NCBI GenBank assembly: GCA_038528235.1
Contig: JBCBEX010000020.1
Span: forward strand, 1-54,569
DNA length: 54,569 nucleotides
Direction: 5' to 3'
Origin: JBCBEX01 sp038528235
GTDB lineage: Bacteria > Bacteroidota > Rhodothermia > Rhodothermales > Rubricoccaceae
The position numbers and the translations under genes were made by a program. Positions 16,203 through 24,816 of the stretch are shown one piece after another (within the stretch, counting starts at the first letter, position 1; the number at the start of each line of letters is the position of its first letter). The notes beneath the pieces were generated by a model. That model saw nothing but the letters and a program-made list of their open reading frames with translations, made no database searches and was not told the origin of the DNA.

Positions 16203-16589
16203 TCACGGTACAGTGAAGAGATAGACTGGAATACGCTGCCTGCTCGCACGCTCACAAAGGCCGCAGACACCCTCCAAAGCATAGATGATGCGTTGGCACC
16301 ACCAACTGTGACCTGGATCTTCGGGACGCTCAAGCCAATGCTGTTCGACAGCACGGATCAACAGTTCTGCGCTACTTCGTATAAGAAGCGGATCGCTTGG
16401 ATAGAGGAGTACAGCATCTTTAGGATCATCCAGATGTCCCCAAGTGCAAACGACGTCACGCTGCATTGAAGAAAGGCGAGCAGCACCCGTTTCGATCAGC
16501 ATTCGAAGCGTCCGCCGCTGAAAGCGGTCAATGAGAATCGCCGATCGCCGCTTCTTTTTCGAGGTCGAAACGACTAGAGAGTGGCCCAT
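16203..16589 (-). CDS. hypothetical protein, 128 aa, atypical composition
   Basis: Starts MGHSLVVSTSKKKRRSAILI and ends RQRIPVYLFTVP. It has four Cys, three Trp and a basic N-terminus. Base composition is visibly less GC-rich than the genes around it and codon use is mixed, which suggests acquired DNA. Its start is only three bases past the stop of the type III PKS gene, and its stop touches repeat copy 2, so its 3' end may have been shaped by repeat insertion. An overlapping plus-strand frame (16143-16469) is less convincing because it begins inside the repeat. I do not recognise a family. Confidence 0.4.
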   Translation of the reverse strand: MGHSLVVSTSKKKRRSAILIDRFQRRTLRMLIETGAARLSSMQRDVVCTWGHLDDPKDAVLLYPSDPLLIRSSAELLIRAVEQHWLERPEDPGHSWWCQRIIYALEGVCGLCERASRQRIPVYLFTVP

Positions 16590-16592
16590 CGC

Positions 16593-17744
16593 TCACCACC
16601 GCAGCAGCGCGAGGTCGGCGGCGAAGGCGGGACCCATGGCAAGGAGGACGCCCGTGTCGCCTGGGGAGTGGTCGCACTGGCGCAGCACGCGGTCGAGGAT
16701 CAGCAACACCGACACCGACGACACGTTGCCCACGCGGCGGAGCACGTCGCGGCTCATCGCGAGCGCGGTGTCGCCCAGGCCGAGGCCACTCTCGATCGCG
16801 CCGATCACCTTCGGGCCACCGGGGTGGCAGAGCCAGCGGTCCACGTCGGCCAGCGTAAGGTCGTGCTCGGCAAGGAGCGACGTCACGTGCGGCGGGACGG
16901 CCTCCGCGGCCACGTCGGGCACCTCGGCGGAGAGCACGATCCGCATCCCCATCTCGGTCACGTCCCATCCCATCGTGCGCTCGCTCTCGGGGAAGAAGAC
17001 CGAGCGCGTATCGAGCACCTGCGGACCCCGTGCGTCAGGCCGCGGCGTCGCTACAGGAGCAGACCCGTCGCCCTCGGGCTGTTCGAGGTCGATCTGCGTC
17101 GGCAGGCCCGCAACGGCGTTTTTCCCGGCGAGCGGGTGCTCGTCGCCGACCATCAGCACGGCGGCGGACGCATCGCCGAAGAGGCCGCACGCGATCAGGT
17201 TGGCAACCGTCGTGTCCTGCTTCTGGATCGTGAGCGAGCAGAACTCCTGGCAGAGCAGCACAGCGGCCTCCGTCGGGTGGCCCTGCAGATAGTCGGCCAC
17301 GCGAGCGAGCCCAGCGGCTCCGGCGGCGCAGCCGAGCCCATAGACCGGCACGCGCTTGAGGTCGGAGCGGAACGGGACGCGGTTCATGATCCGCGCGTCG
17401 ATTGTCGGGACGGCGATGCCCGTCGTGCAGGCCGAGAGCAGCATCGACACCTCGCTGGCGTGGATGCCTGCCTGGTCGAAGAGCCGCGTGAGCACCTGCG
17501 CGCCGAGTTCGACGCCCACCTCGGCGTAGGCGGCGTTGGCGTCTTTCCAGCCGCTCATCGTGTGGTAGTCGGCCTTCGGAACAGCGATGTAGCGCCCCTC
17601 GACGGTCGTGTTCGCGTGCAGCCGCGCGACGCGGTTGAGGTTGATCCCGGTGCCGGCCCAGATGTCCTGCAGGTCGGCGAGGATCGAGTCCTGCGGGTAG
17701 TAGTGCGGCGGAAAGCCCGTGGCGGTGGCGGCGATGTACGGCAT
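16593..17744 (-). CDS. type III polyketide synthase (chalcone-synthase-like)
   Basis: 383 residues with the thiolase-fold triad of type III PKSs: Cys139 (VYGLGCAAGAAGL), His307 (WLCHPGG) and Asn340 (RVGNVSSVSV). The enzyme condenses an acyl-CoA starter with malonyl-CoA units to give alkylpyrones, resorcinols or similar phenolic lipids in the cytosol. The large starter pocket typical of alkylpyrone synthases cannot be confirmed by eye. In other bacteria the gene often sits with an isoprenylcysteine-type methyltransferase; here the upstream genes on the same strand are an SDR and a glycosyltransferase. The 119-base gap to the SDR leaves room for its own promoter. Confidence 0.9.
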   Translation of the reverse strand: MPYIAATATGFPPHYYPQDSILADLQDIWAGTGINLNRVARLHANTTVEGRYIAVPKADYHTMSGWKDANAAYAEVGVELGAQVLTRLFDQAGIHASEVSMLLSACTTGIAVPTIDARIMNRVPFRSDLKRVPVYGLGCAAGAAGLARVADYLQGHPTEAAVLLCQEFCSLTIQKQDTTVANLIACGLFGDASAAVLMVGDEHPLAGKNAVAGLPTQIDLEQPEGDGSAPVATPRPDARGPQVLDTRSVFFPESERTMGWDVTEMGMRIVLSAEVPDVAAEAVPPHVTSLLAEHDLTLADVDRWLCHPGGPKVIGAIESGLGLGDTALAMSRDVLRRVGNVSSVSVLLILDRVLRQCDHSPGDTGVLLAMGPAFAADLALLRW

Positions 17745-17863
17745 AGCGGTGGATCGGTGAAGTGATGGTAGGCAGAATGCCGAAACGCCCGGCGGGGTCC
17801 TGGTTTACGCACGCGTTTCTTGCCGGGGGGCTCTTTCCCCCCTCCCATCGATCCACGCGCGGG

Positions 17864-18607
17864 TCATCCAGCCGTGAGACCACCGTCGAGGACGAGCGCG
17901 TGGCCGGTGACGTAGGCCGCCGCGTCCGAGGTGAGGTAGGCGATGGCGGCGGCCACCTCGTCGGGGTGACCGAGGCGGCGCGCGGGGATCCGCTTCGTGA
18001 GTTGGTCGAGCGTCTGGCCCATCTTCTGCAGGCCGTCGTCCACCATCGGCGTGTCGGTGAAACCCGGGCAGACCGCATTGACGCGCACGCCCGTCCGGGC
18101 CACCTCCAGCGCGGCCGTCCGCGTCAGACCCACGACGGCATGCTTGCTCGCGCTGTAGGGCGCGTGGAACGGAAAACCGCTGAGCCCCGCCGCGCTCGCC
18201 ACGTTGACGATGCTCCCGCGTCCAGCCTCCACCATCGGCCCGAGTGCAGCCTGCATGCCGTGCACCACACCCAGCACGTTGACCTCGAACACCCGCTGGA
18301 AGTCGGCAGGGGCGATGGCGGCGAACGGGAGCACCGGGCCCTCAATCCCCGCGTTGTGGACGGCCACGTCGAGGCGTCCGTGCGTGTCTAGAATCTGCGC
18401 GACGAGCGCGCGGCAGGCGTCGGCGTCCGTCACATCTCCAGCCACGAACGTCGCGGTGCCGCCGATAGCTTCAATCCGCGCGACGGTCTCAGCACCCCCT
18501 GTCTCGTCGAGGTCGGCCACGAACACCGCGAAGCTATCGGTGGCGAGACGAAGGGCGGTCGCCCGGCCGATGCCGGAGGCCGCGCCGGTGACGTAGGCGG
18601 TGCGCAT
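17864..18607 (-). CDS. classical SDR oxidoreductase (FabG-like)
   Basis: 247 residues with TGAASGIGRA (NAD(P) binding), HNAGIEG in place of the usual NNAG, the catalytic Ser in VNVASAAG, YSASK (Tyr-x-x-x-Lys), and VNAVCPGFTDTPM. An acidic residue after strand 2 (VADLDE) favours NAD over NADP. I chose ATG 18607, which places the glycine motif at residue 7. Lying upstream of the type III PKS on the same strand, it could modify the polyketide product or be an independent dehydrogenase. Confidence 0.86.
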   Translation of the reverse strand: MRTAYVTGAASGIGRATALRLATDSFAVFVADLDETGGAETVARIEAIGGTATFVAGDVTDADACRALVAQILDTHGRLDVAVHNAGIEGPVLPFAAIAPADFQRVFEVNVLGVVHGMQAALGPMVEAGRGSIVNVASAAGLSGFPFHAPYSASKHAVVGLTRTAALEVARTGVRVNAVCPGFTDTPMVDDGLQKMGQTLDQLTKRIPARRLGHPDEVAAAIAYLTSDAAAYVTGHALVLDGGLTAG

Positions 18608-18719
18608 GAGTTCGGGTCGAGGGTCGAGGGTCGAAAAGGTGCGGAAGCAAGCGCCCGGCGTCAAGCCAGATCGCTGTCTTGTCGGCGCTGCGGTTGTCGG
18701 CGCTCCAGTTCTTCGACTC

Positions 18720-19427
18720 TCACCGCACGGCGTATTTGCCGATGGTTGCGAGGATCTTGTACGACGCGCCGAGGGTGCCGCGGACGGTGCCGGTGATCTT
18801 CGAGACGCCGATGCGGCGGCGGTAGCTGACGGGCACCTCGGTGCAGCGCAGGCCCTGCCGCAGCGCCTTGATCTGCATCTCGACGGTCCAGCCGTAGGTC
18901 GTGTCTTCCATGCCGAGCGCGTCGAGGGCCTCGCGGCGGATCGCGCGGAACGGGCCGAGGTCGGTGAAGCGCCCGCCCCAGATCACGCGCATGAGCCCGC
19001 ACGCGAGCCGGTTGCCGAACACGGCCTGCGGCAGCATCGCGCCGGGCTCCACCATATCGCGCTTCCGTCCGGCCATCCGTGAGCCGATCACGAGGTCCGC
19101 CTCATCCCGCGCGATGGGGGCGAGCAGCTGCGGGAGTTCGTCGGGGTGGTCGGAGTAGTCGCCGTCGAGGAAGACGATCACGTCAGGCTTCAGCACGTCG
19201 GGCAGCGCCGCCACGTAGGCGAGGCCGCGGAGGCACGCGGAGCCGTAGCCGCGCCGATCCTCGCGCACGACGGTCGCGCCCGCCGCCTTCGCGTTGGCCT
19301 CGGTCTCGTCGGTCGAGGCGTTGTTGATGACCACCACCTCGGCGACGCGGTCGGCAGGGAGGTCGCCGATCACCTTGCCAATAGAGCGGGCCTCGTTGAA
19401 GGCGGGGATGAGGACGATGGTTTTCAT
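18720..19427 (-). CDS. glycosyltransferase family 2 (dolichol-phosphate-mannose-synthase-like)
   Basis: 235 residues: IVLIPAFNEARSIGKVI at the N-terminus, INNASTDETEANA, the DxD-type FLDGDYSDHPDEL, VIGSRMAGRKRD and RFTDLGPFRAIRREAL. This is the soluble polyprenyl-phosphate sugar transferase type with no C-terminal membrane helices. It probably loads a sugar from a nucleotide donor onto undecaprenyl phosphate or an envelope glycolipid. An unusually AT-rich promoter region precedes it. Confidence 0.86.
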   Translation of the reverse strand: MKTIVLIPAFNEARSIGKVIGDLPADRVAEVVVINNASTDETEANAKAAGATVVREDRRGYGSACLRGLAYVAALPDVLKPDVIVFLDGDYSDHPDELPQLLAPIARDEADLVIGSRMAGRKRDMVEPGAMLPQAVFGNRLACGLMRVIWGGRFTDLGPFRAIRREALDALGMEDTTYGWTVEMQIKALRQGLRCTEVPVSYRRRIGVSKITGTVRGTLGASYKILATIGKYAVR

Positions 19428-19506
19428 GTACGATTTATGATGTTTGATTTATGATTTACAAATTGAGCACAATATTCGAGCTGAGATCAAATCGAAAATC
19501 ATCCAT
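19428..19506 (-). promoter_or_regulatory. AT-rich promoter region with a 10-bp direct repeat
   Basis: In a GC-rich window this stretch is mostly A/T. GATTTATGAT occurs at 19432-19441 and 19446-19455, four bases apart and a few bases before the glycosyltransferase start. On the minus strand a TTTG and a TATTG box lie further up. It is the likely promoter or regulatory region of the glycosyltransferase; the repeat could be a binding site or a slipped simple sequence. Confidence 0.4.
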
Positions 19507-19983
19507 CTACAATCCTAAATCCCTCAGGGCCTCGCCGGTGAGGCGCATCGTGGTCCAGTCGCTCATCCGCTTCGCACCGAGGCGGTCGTAGAAGTTGAGC
19601 GCGAGCTGGTTCCAGTCGAGGACGTGCCAGTCCAGACGCTGCGCGCCGCGCGCCACGGCGTCCTGCGCAACGGCCTGCAAGAGGGCATAGCCATGGCCGT
19701 GTCCGCGCGCCTCGGGACGGACGTAGAGGTCTTCGAGGTAGAGCCCCCAGTTGCCGCGGAAGGTCGAGTAGACCGAAAAGTAGAGCGCAAAGCCGACGGG
19801 CTGCCCCTCGTCGTCCTCGGCGAGCAGGGCATAGAGCGGCGGCGAGGCGTCCGGGGCGAGCTTCGCGCGCAGATCGTCGGCGGTGGCGACGACCTCGTGG
19901 CGCAGCTTCTCGTAGTCGGCGAGCGCGCAGACGAGGTCGTGCAGCGTGTCGGCGTCAGCCGCCGTAGCGCGACGGATGGGCAT
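19507..19983 (-). CDS. GNAT N-acetyltransferase (diamine acetyltransferase-like)
   Basis: 158 residues beginning MPIRRATAADADTLHDLVCA at ATG 19983. Motif A is LYLEDLYVRPEARGHGHGYAL (acetyl-CoA binding) and motif B is LDWNQLALNFYDRLGAK, which together match the spermidine/diamine acetyltransferase subgroup (SSAT/SAT2-like). It probably acetylates a small amine or amino-acid-like substrate in the cytosol. The long frame upstream of 19983 is an antisense shadow of the neighbouring reductase gene. Confidence 0.85.
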   Translation of the reverse strand: MPIRRATAADADTLHDLVCALADYEKLRHEVVATADDLRAKLAPDASPPLYALLAEDDEGQPVGFALYFSVYSTFRGNWGLYLEDLYVRPEARGHGHGYALLQAVAQDAVARGAQRLDWHVLDWNQLALNFYDRLGAKRMSDWTTMRLTGEALRDLGL

Positions 19984-20130
19984 GGGGCGAGGGTGGACGT
20001 GTGTGGGTGCGGCAGAGGATATCGAACCTGGACATGACGACGTTGTCAAGCGGAGGCACGCAGCACGAGCTTGCTTACATACACGGCCTCCCTGAAGGAC
20101 TGAATCCCTGAAAACCTGGACCTCTCGCCC

Positions 20131-21138
20131 ATGCGCGCGCTCCGCTTCCACGCGACCGGCCGTCCCGCCGACGTGCTGCACCTCGACACGCTTCCTGATC
20201 CAGAGCCTAGCCCTGGCGAGGTGCGCGTCCGACTCACGCACCGCCCCGTCAACCCCGCCGATCTGCTCGAAGTGCGGGGGCGCTACGGCACCGCGCCCGA
20301 CCTCCCTGCCGTGGCGGGACACGAGGGATTCGGGGTCGTGGACCGGCTCGGTGCCGGGGTCCCACAGGAGACCCTCGGCCAGCGCGTCGTGCCGCTCGAT
20401 GCCGGGCCGACGTGGCAAACACACCTCGTCGCGCATCTCAGCGACCTGCTTGCTGTCCCTGACGGCATCCCCGACGAAACGGCCGCGCAACTCTTCGTCA
20501 ACCCGTTGACGGCGTGGCTGCTGGTCGAACACGTCGGGCAGCAGCAGCACGGTGCACTGGCTGAGGGCGCATGGCTCGTGCAGTCAGCGGGCGCGACGAC
20601 GGTGGGGCGACTGGTCGTCCAGTTCGCGCGGCATGCCGGAGCGCGGAGCGTCAGCCTCGTCCGCCGCGACTCCGACGTGACGTTGCTCGACGCCCTGGGC
20701 GCGGACGCGGTCCTCGTCGTCCCCGACGGCTTCGACGCGCGAGCCGTCCGGGCGGAGATCCGGGCCGTCACGGGCGGGGCACCGATTCGCCTCGGCATCG
20801 ACGCGGTGGGCGGCGCGACGGGGGCGCTCGTGGCGTCGGCGCTGGGCGAGGGCGGTGTGCTGCTGTCCTACGGCGTCCTGAGCGGGCAGCCGCTCCCGCT
20901 CGACATCGGGCGCGTGATCTTTCGGGGGCTCACCGTGCAAGGCGTCTGGCGCACGCGCTGGTTCGAGACGGCTCCGCCTGCCGTCAGCCGCGCTGCCCTC
21001 GTTCACCTCGCCGACCTCGTCGCCCGAGGCGTGCTGACGCTCCCCGTGGCGGGGACTTACGACCTCGCCGAGATCGACGCGGCGCTCGCCCATCAAGCTC
21101 AGCCGGGACGCCGCGGCAAGGTGCTGCTGACGGGCTGA
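20131..21138 (+). CDS. zinc-free MDR oxidoreductase (MECR/quinone-reductase-like)
   Basis: 335 residues of the medium-chain dehydrogenase superfamily: GroES-like domain (PVNPADLLEVRGRYG, AGHEGFGVVDRLG), then a Rossmann fold (VQSAGATTVGRLVVQFARHAG) and the C-terminal AALAHQAQPGRRGKVLL-type ending. The structural and catalytic zinc ligands of alcohol dehydrogenases are missing, as in trans-2-enoyl-CoA/ACP reductases and quinone reductases. The NPLTAWLLVEHV segment is typical of MECR. It is divergent from the GNAT gene across 147 bases. Confidence 0.84.
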   Translation: MRALRFHATGRPADVLHLDTLPDPEPSPGEVRVRLTHRPVNPADLLEVRGRYGTAPDLPAVAGHEGFGVVDRLGAGVPQETLGQRVVPLDAGPTWQTHLVAHLSDLLAVPDGIPDETAAQLFVNPLTAWLLVEHVGQQQHGALAEGAWLVQSAGATTVGRLVVQFARHAGARSVSLVRRDSDVTLLDALGADAVLVVPDGFDARAVRAEIRAVTGGAPIRLGIDAVGGATGALVASALGEGGVLLSYGVLSGQPLPLDIGRVIFRGLTVQGVWRTRWFETAPPAVSRAALVHLADLVARGVLTLPVAGTYDLAEIDAALAHQAQPGRRGKVLLTG

Positions 21139-21167
21139 CGTGTCGTCTGCACGCCGTCGTGAGCACG

Positions 21168-21419
21168 CTATCGCCAGTGTCCTTTGCCGGTCGGCGATGC
21201 CGGATACTCGCGCGTGTCGGGCCGCCCGGACTCGCCCGTGCGTTCGCGCTCGGCGTAGTACGCAGCCAGGCGCTCCTCGTAGGTGTCCATCGGCACGCAG
21301 ACGCCGTTGGGGAGGCGGCACCAGTACTGCCCGCCGTAGGCCGGGTCGAGCCGGTGGTCGTGGAAGTGCCGGAGGGCAGGCGTGACGCCGAGAAACGAGG
21401 CGTGGCCGGAGCGCGACAT
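21168..21419 (-). CDS. small hypothetical protein, 83 aa
   Basis: Starts MSRSGHASFLGVTPALRHFH and contains an aromatic-rich core (YGGQYWCRLPNGVCVPM) with two Cys eight residues apart, then an EERLAAYYAERERTG helix. The start is ten bases after the yhbY stop, so it is likely the second gene of that transcript. The compact Cys-containing core may form a small beta domain. Family not recognised. Confidence 0.55.
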   Translation of the reverse strand: MSRSGHASFLGVTPALRHFHDHRLDPAYGGQYWCRLPNGVCVPMDTYEERLAAYYAERERTGESGRPDTREYPASPTGKGHWR

Positions 21420-21429
21420 GACGACGGGG

Positions 21430-21732
21430 CTACTTCGGAAGGCGGATCGTCGGGTGGTCCGGGTCGGCGCGGTAGAGCACGGCCGTGTGGCCGACGACCT
21501 GGACGACGTGCACGGCCTCCATCTGCTCGGCGATGGCGTGGGCCGTGCCGCGTGCCGTGTCCGGCGCGGCGTCGAGGACACGCAGCTTGAGCAGTTCGCG
21601 CGTGCGGAAGGCGTCGGCGCAGGCGTGGATGGTGGCTGCCGAGACGCCCTCCTTCCCGACGTGCAGGATGGGGCGGAGCGGGTGCGCGAGGCCGCGCAGG
21701 TGCGCGCGCTGCTTCGACGTGAGGGACGACAT
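21430..21732 (-). CDS. yhbY: YhbY/CRM-domain RNA-binding protein
   Basis: 100 residues: LTSKQRAHLRGLAHPLRPIL, HVGKEGVSAATIHACADAF (the G-x-G-type CRM loop) and ELLKLRVLD, the standard CRM fold. E. coli YhbY associates with pre-50S ribosomal particles, and a similar assembly role is expected. The usual 'L+P...VGK.G' pattern is complete. The following 83-residue gene is probably in the same operon. Confidence 0.88.
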   Translation of the reverse strand: MSSLTSKQRAHLRGLAHPLRPILHVGKEGVSAATIHACADAFRTRELLKLRVLDAAPDTARGTAHAIAEQMEAVHVVQVVGHTAVLYRADPDHPTIRLPK

Positions 21733-21923
21733 GGCTGTGGAAGGCGTGAACGAGCGAGAGCTGTTTTACAGAGTACGAGCCCTCTGCCACGTCGGTGGCA
21801 CGCCCCGCGCGAACGCCGTGCGAATACGAGATCGGCGACAGGGTGACGGCAACCTTTTCGGGCTGCTCCGTAGTCCAGGACACTGCTCGTCGCTGCCCTG
21901 TCACTGCCAGCCTGTGCCTCCCG

Positions 21924-22313
21924 ATGAACCTCCTCGCCGCCCTCGCCGGGGGCCTCACGCTGCTCGCCTTCGGAGCGCATGCCTTCGTTGGTGCCAACGA
22001 GTTTCGCTACTTCGCGCCGACCGTCTCCTCGGGTCCGCCTCGCACGAAGTGGCTCCAAGCGCTCGCGGGCTGGCACTGGGTGTCGGTCGACCTGCTCGCG
22101 GCCACGGTGCTCTTCTTCGTCGTGGCGTTCACGGACCTCGTCCCGCATGAGCCGACGGCGCTGCTGCTGCTCGCGGGCTACTTCACCCTGGTCGGCGTGA
22201 CGTGGCTCGTCACGCTGGTTGTCTCCGGGCGCGGCGTGAAGCGACGCTACCTCGTGCTCGGGCAGTGGCTCTTCTGCTTCGTCGTTGCCGGACTCGCGGT
22301 GGCGGCGGCCTGA
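21924..22313 (+). CDS. small integral membrane protein, four helices
   Basis: 129 residues from ATG 21924 (MNLLAALAGGLTLLAFGAH). Four hydrophobic segments lie near 1-20, 50-70, 78-98 and 108-128, with short charged loops (SGPPRTKW, SGRGVKRRY). No Cys/His metal motif is present. It is topologically like small DoxX- or DUF-type membrane proteins, but I recognise no signature. The in-frame start at 21795 would add a polar 43-residue leader and is not favoured. It converges on the GH13 gene with a four-base gap. Confidence 0.65.
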   Translation: MNLLAALAGGLTLLAFGAHAFVGANEFRYFAPTVSSGPPRTKWLQALAGWHWVSVDLLAATVLFFVVAFTDLVPHEPTALLLLAGYFTLVGVTWLVTLVVSGRGVKRRYLVLGQWLFCFVVAGLAVAAA

Positions 22314-22317
22314 ACAT

Positions 22318-24198
22318 TCACCTCGGCGCTCCAGCCAACAGCCGCCGAACACCGCGCTTGAGCAGGTGCCAGAGCACACCCAGGATGCGGCGGCGCGGGG
22401 CATCGCGGCGCGGAGCCGTCCCGCAGGTGTAGACGAGCACCGTGTAGGGGCCGATGCTCACGCGGGCGCGGTGGCCGTGGAGGTCGTAGGCCGGATGCCC
22501 GCCGAAGGCGCGGTCGTAGCCACGCCAGTCGCTGTTGAAGCGCAGGTGCCAGTGCGCGGCGTGCGGGAGCCGGAGGGGGTAGGCGTAGTGCGCGCGGTGG
22601 CCGAGGTTCACGACCACAAACACGCTGTCGCCCGGCCCGCCCACGTCGCGACGCTGGTAGGCGAGCAGCTTCGCGTGGTGGTCGACGTGGATCAGGTCGA
22701 GGTGCTGGCTCTTGAGACCCGTTGAGGTGCCGTCGAAGTCACGGCGGAGCGCGATGAGGTCGCGGTGGAGTTGGACGAGGCCGTCGTGGCGCTTGGCTTT
22801 CTTCCAGTCGAGCGGGACGGTGTCTTGGAAGTAGCCGTCGTCGAGAAGCGCCTGGCCCTGGAAGAGCATCGGGATGCCAGGCGCGGTGAGGGCGAGCGCG
22901 GCCCCGAGCGTGGCGCGCTTCTTCGACGCCCAGCTGTCGGCGCGGCCGGGGAAGACCTCCTCGGCGATGCGCGCCTTGCCGTTGGCGACCTCGTCGTGCG
23001 ACTCCGTGTAGACGACCCGCGCGAAGGCGTCGGAGCCGTAGCGGTGCTCCAGCGCCGCCGCGACCTTGCCGAGGTCACGCGCGCCGTCGTCGGGCGTGAT
23101 GAGCGCGTCGCGGATGGGGTGCACGAACTGCGCGTCCCACTGCGCGCCGAAGCCTGCCCCACCCTGTGCCACGGGCTGCGTGATCGCGTGGTTGGTGTGC
23201 AGGTCCTCGGCGATAGCAATACGTCCGGGGAAGCGCTCGCGCACGAGCGTCGTTAGACGCTGCAAGAACCGCCACCCTGCCTCGATGCGCTCGCCGCCGC
23301 CGTCGACGGTGTAGATGTACGGCGTCATGTCCACGCGCAGGCCGTCGACGTGGTACTCCTCCAGCCACATCGCCGCGTTGTCGAGGAGGTACTGCTGCAC
23401 CTCGGGCCGTCCGTAGTCGGGCCGCGTGTCGCCCCAGGGCGTCTTTCGGCGGTGGTCGTTGTAGAAGTAGATCCCGCCCTGGCCGTGCTCGCTCCAGCCG
23501 TCGAACTGCCAGAGGCCGAGGTCGGACGGGCCGAAGTGGTTGTAAACCACGTCGAGGATGACCGCGATGCCGTGGCGGTGGGCCTCCTTGACGAACGCCT
23601 TGAACGCGTCGGGGCCGCCGTAGCTGCTCTCGACTGCGAACGGCGCAGCGGGGTTGTAGCCCCACGACACATCGCCCCCGAACTCGGCGAGCGGCATCAC
23701 CTCGACGGCGTTGATACCGAGGTCCCGGAGGTAGCCGAGGCGCCGGGCGGCGGCGTGGAGGTCGCCGGGCCTTCCGTTCTTGAACCCGGCGAAGGTGCCG
23801 ACGTGGAGTTCGTAGATCACGAGGTCGTTCCACGGCGGGCAGTGGGCGGAGTCGCCCTCCCAGTCGAACGCGGCAGGGTCGTAGACGACGCTGTGGCTCG
23901 CCGAGTTGAGCATCTGCCGCGCGTAGGGGTCGGGGCGGCGGAAGACGTCGTCACTGACCGCCGCGTTGCGGAGTGCGAAGAGGTAGCCATCGCCTACCTT
24001 CGCGCCGCGTACGGTGCCTGACCACGTGCCATCGTCGTGCCGGTCGAGTAGGTGCGCCTGGTCGTCCCAGTCGTTGAAGCTCCCGACGACGGAGACGGCA
24101 TCGGCATGCGGTGCCCACACGCGGAAGCCGATGCCGCGGTCGGTGAGGGTCGTGCCAAACGGGAGCATGCCCTCAGCCTGGGACTTCTGTAACGACAT
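22318..24198 (-). CDS. GH13 alpha-amylase-family enzyme with N-terminal CBM48 (branching-enzyme or trehalohydrolase-like)
   Basis: 626 residues. An N-terminal CBM48/E-set domain (FRVWAPHADAVSVVGSFNDW) precedes a GH13 barrel with region I VILDVVYNHFG, the nucleophile Asp in VDGLRVDMT, the acid Glu in IAIAEDLH and the third Asp in YTESHDEV; a beta-sandwich follows. The layout fits 1,4-alpha-glucan branching enzyme (glgB) or maltooligosyl-trehalose trehalohydrolase (treZ). ESHDE rather than ENHDQ, and the YNDHRRKTPWGDTRPDYG loop, are found in a GH13 branching-like subgroup, so I leave the activity open. No glgA/glgC or treY is adjacent. ATG 24198 is preferred over 24312 because the domain starts about 20 residues later. 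Confidence 0.85.
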   Translation of the reverse strand: MSLQKSQAEGMLPFGTTLTDRGIGFRVWAPHADAVSVVGSFNDWDDQAHLLDRHDDGTWSGTVRGAKVGDGYLFALRNAAVSDDVFRRPDPYARQMLNSASHSVVYDPAAFDWEGDSAHCPPWNDLVIYELHVGTFAGFKNGRPGDLHAAARRLGYLRDLGINAVEVMPLAEFGGDVSWGYNPAAPFAVESSYGGPDAFKAFVKEAHRHGIAVILDVVYNHFGPSDLGLWQFDGWSEHGQGGIYFYNDHRRKTPWGDTRPDYGRPEVQQYLLDNAAMWLEEYHVDGLRVDMTPYIYTVDGGGERIEAGWRFLQRLTTLVRERFPGRIAIAEDLHTNHAITQPVAQGGAGFGAQWDAQFVHPIRDALITPDDGARDLGKVAAALEHRYGSDAFARVVYTESHDEVANGKARIAEEVFPGRADSWASKKRATLGAALALTAPGIPMLFQGQALLDDGYFQDTVPLDWKKAKRHDGLVQLHRDLIALRRDFDGTSTGLKSQHLDLIHVDHHAKLLAYQRRDVGGPGDSVFVVVNLGHRAHYAYPLRLPHAAHWHLRFNSDWRGYDRAFGGHPAYDLHGHRARVSIGPYTVLVYTCGTAPRRDAPRRRILGVLWHLLKRGVRRLLAGAPR

Positions 24199-24354
24199 CG
24201 ACGGTGTGCACGTGAGCGAATCGGCGCAGGGGTGGCGTGAACGCTGACCTAAACTTGCCTGTCTTTGTGGGGGCCGCACCTTTGCCCGGCAAGTTCCGTG
24301 TAAGCGAGCCACACGTCTACACTCGGCTCTTCCTTCGTTCAGCTTTCTCCGACC

Positions 24355-24816
24355 ATGCGCGTCGTTCTCTGCTCTGCCCTATGCCTCGTTCTCGTGGGCT
24401 GTACGTCAACGACTCCCCCAGCAGTCACCCATGTCACGCCCGCGCCCATGCAGGAGGTGTCGACGGCGTTGCAGTTCTCGCAGGCTGTGCGCGTCGGCGA
24501 CATGGTGTGGGTGTCGGGACAAGTCGGTTTCGGTGCCGACGGCATCCCGGAGAGCGCCGACGACCAAGCGCGGGTTGCGTTCGAGAACCTCGCCTTCGTC
24601 CTGGCCGAAGCCGGAGCCTCGCTCGACGACATCGTGGAGTTGACGACCTACCACGTCTCGATGGACGACTTCGGCGCGTTCATGGCCGTCAAGTCCGAGT
24701 TCATCGCCGCGCCGTTCCCAGCGTGGACCGCCGTCGAGGTCTCCGGGCTTGCGGAGCCGAGCCTGCTCGTGGAGGTCAAAGCAGTCGCCGTCGTGGGCAG
24801 CGGGTCGACGCGCTAG
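24355..24816 (+). CDS. Rid-family protein exported as a lipoprotein, catalytic Arg absent
   Basis: 153 residues. A lipoprotein signal ends at Cys16 (CLVLVGC), followed by a complete Rid/YjgF domain (FSQAVRVGDMVWVSGQVGF, ARVAFENLAFVLAEAGASLDDI, LTTYHVSMDDFGAF, AAPFPAWTAVEVSGL, LLVEVKAVAVV). In RidA the strand reads 'P.Rs.v.v..Lp' and the Arg binds the imine; here it is PAWTAVEVSGLAEP with Trp in that region and no Arg, as in Rid subgroups without deaminase activity. Export of a Rid domain is unusual because RidA acts on cytosolic enamines. Its stop codon overlaps the stop of the MBL gene on the other strand. Confidence 0.8.
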   Translation: MRVVLCSALCLVLVGCTSTTPPAVTHVTPAPMQEVSTALQFSQAVRVGDMVWVSGQVGFGADGIPESADDQARVAFENLAFVLAEAGASLDDIVELTTYHVSMDDFGAFMAVKSEFIAAPFPAWTAVEVSGLAEPSLLVEVKAVAVVGSGSTR

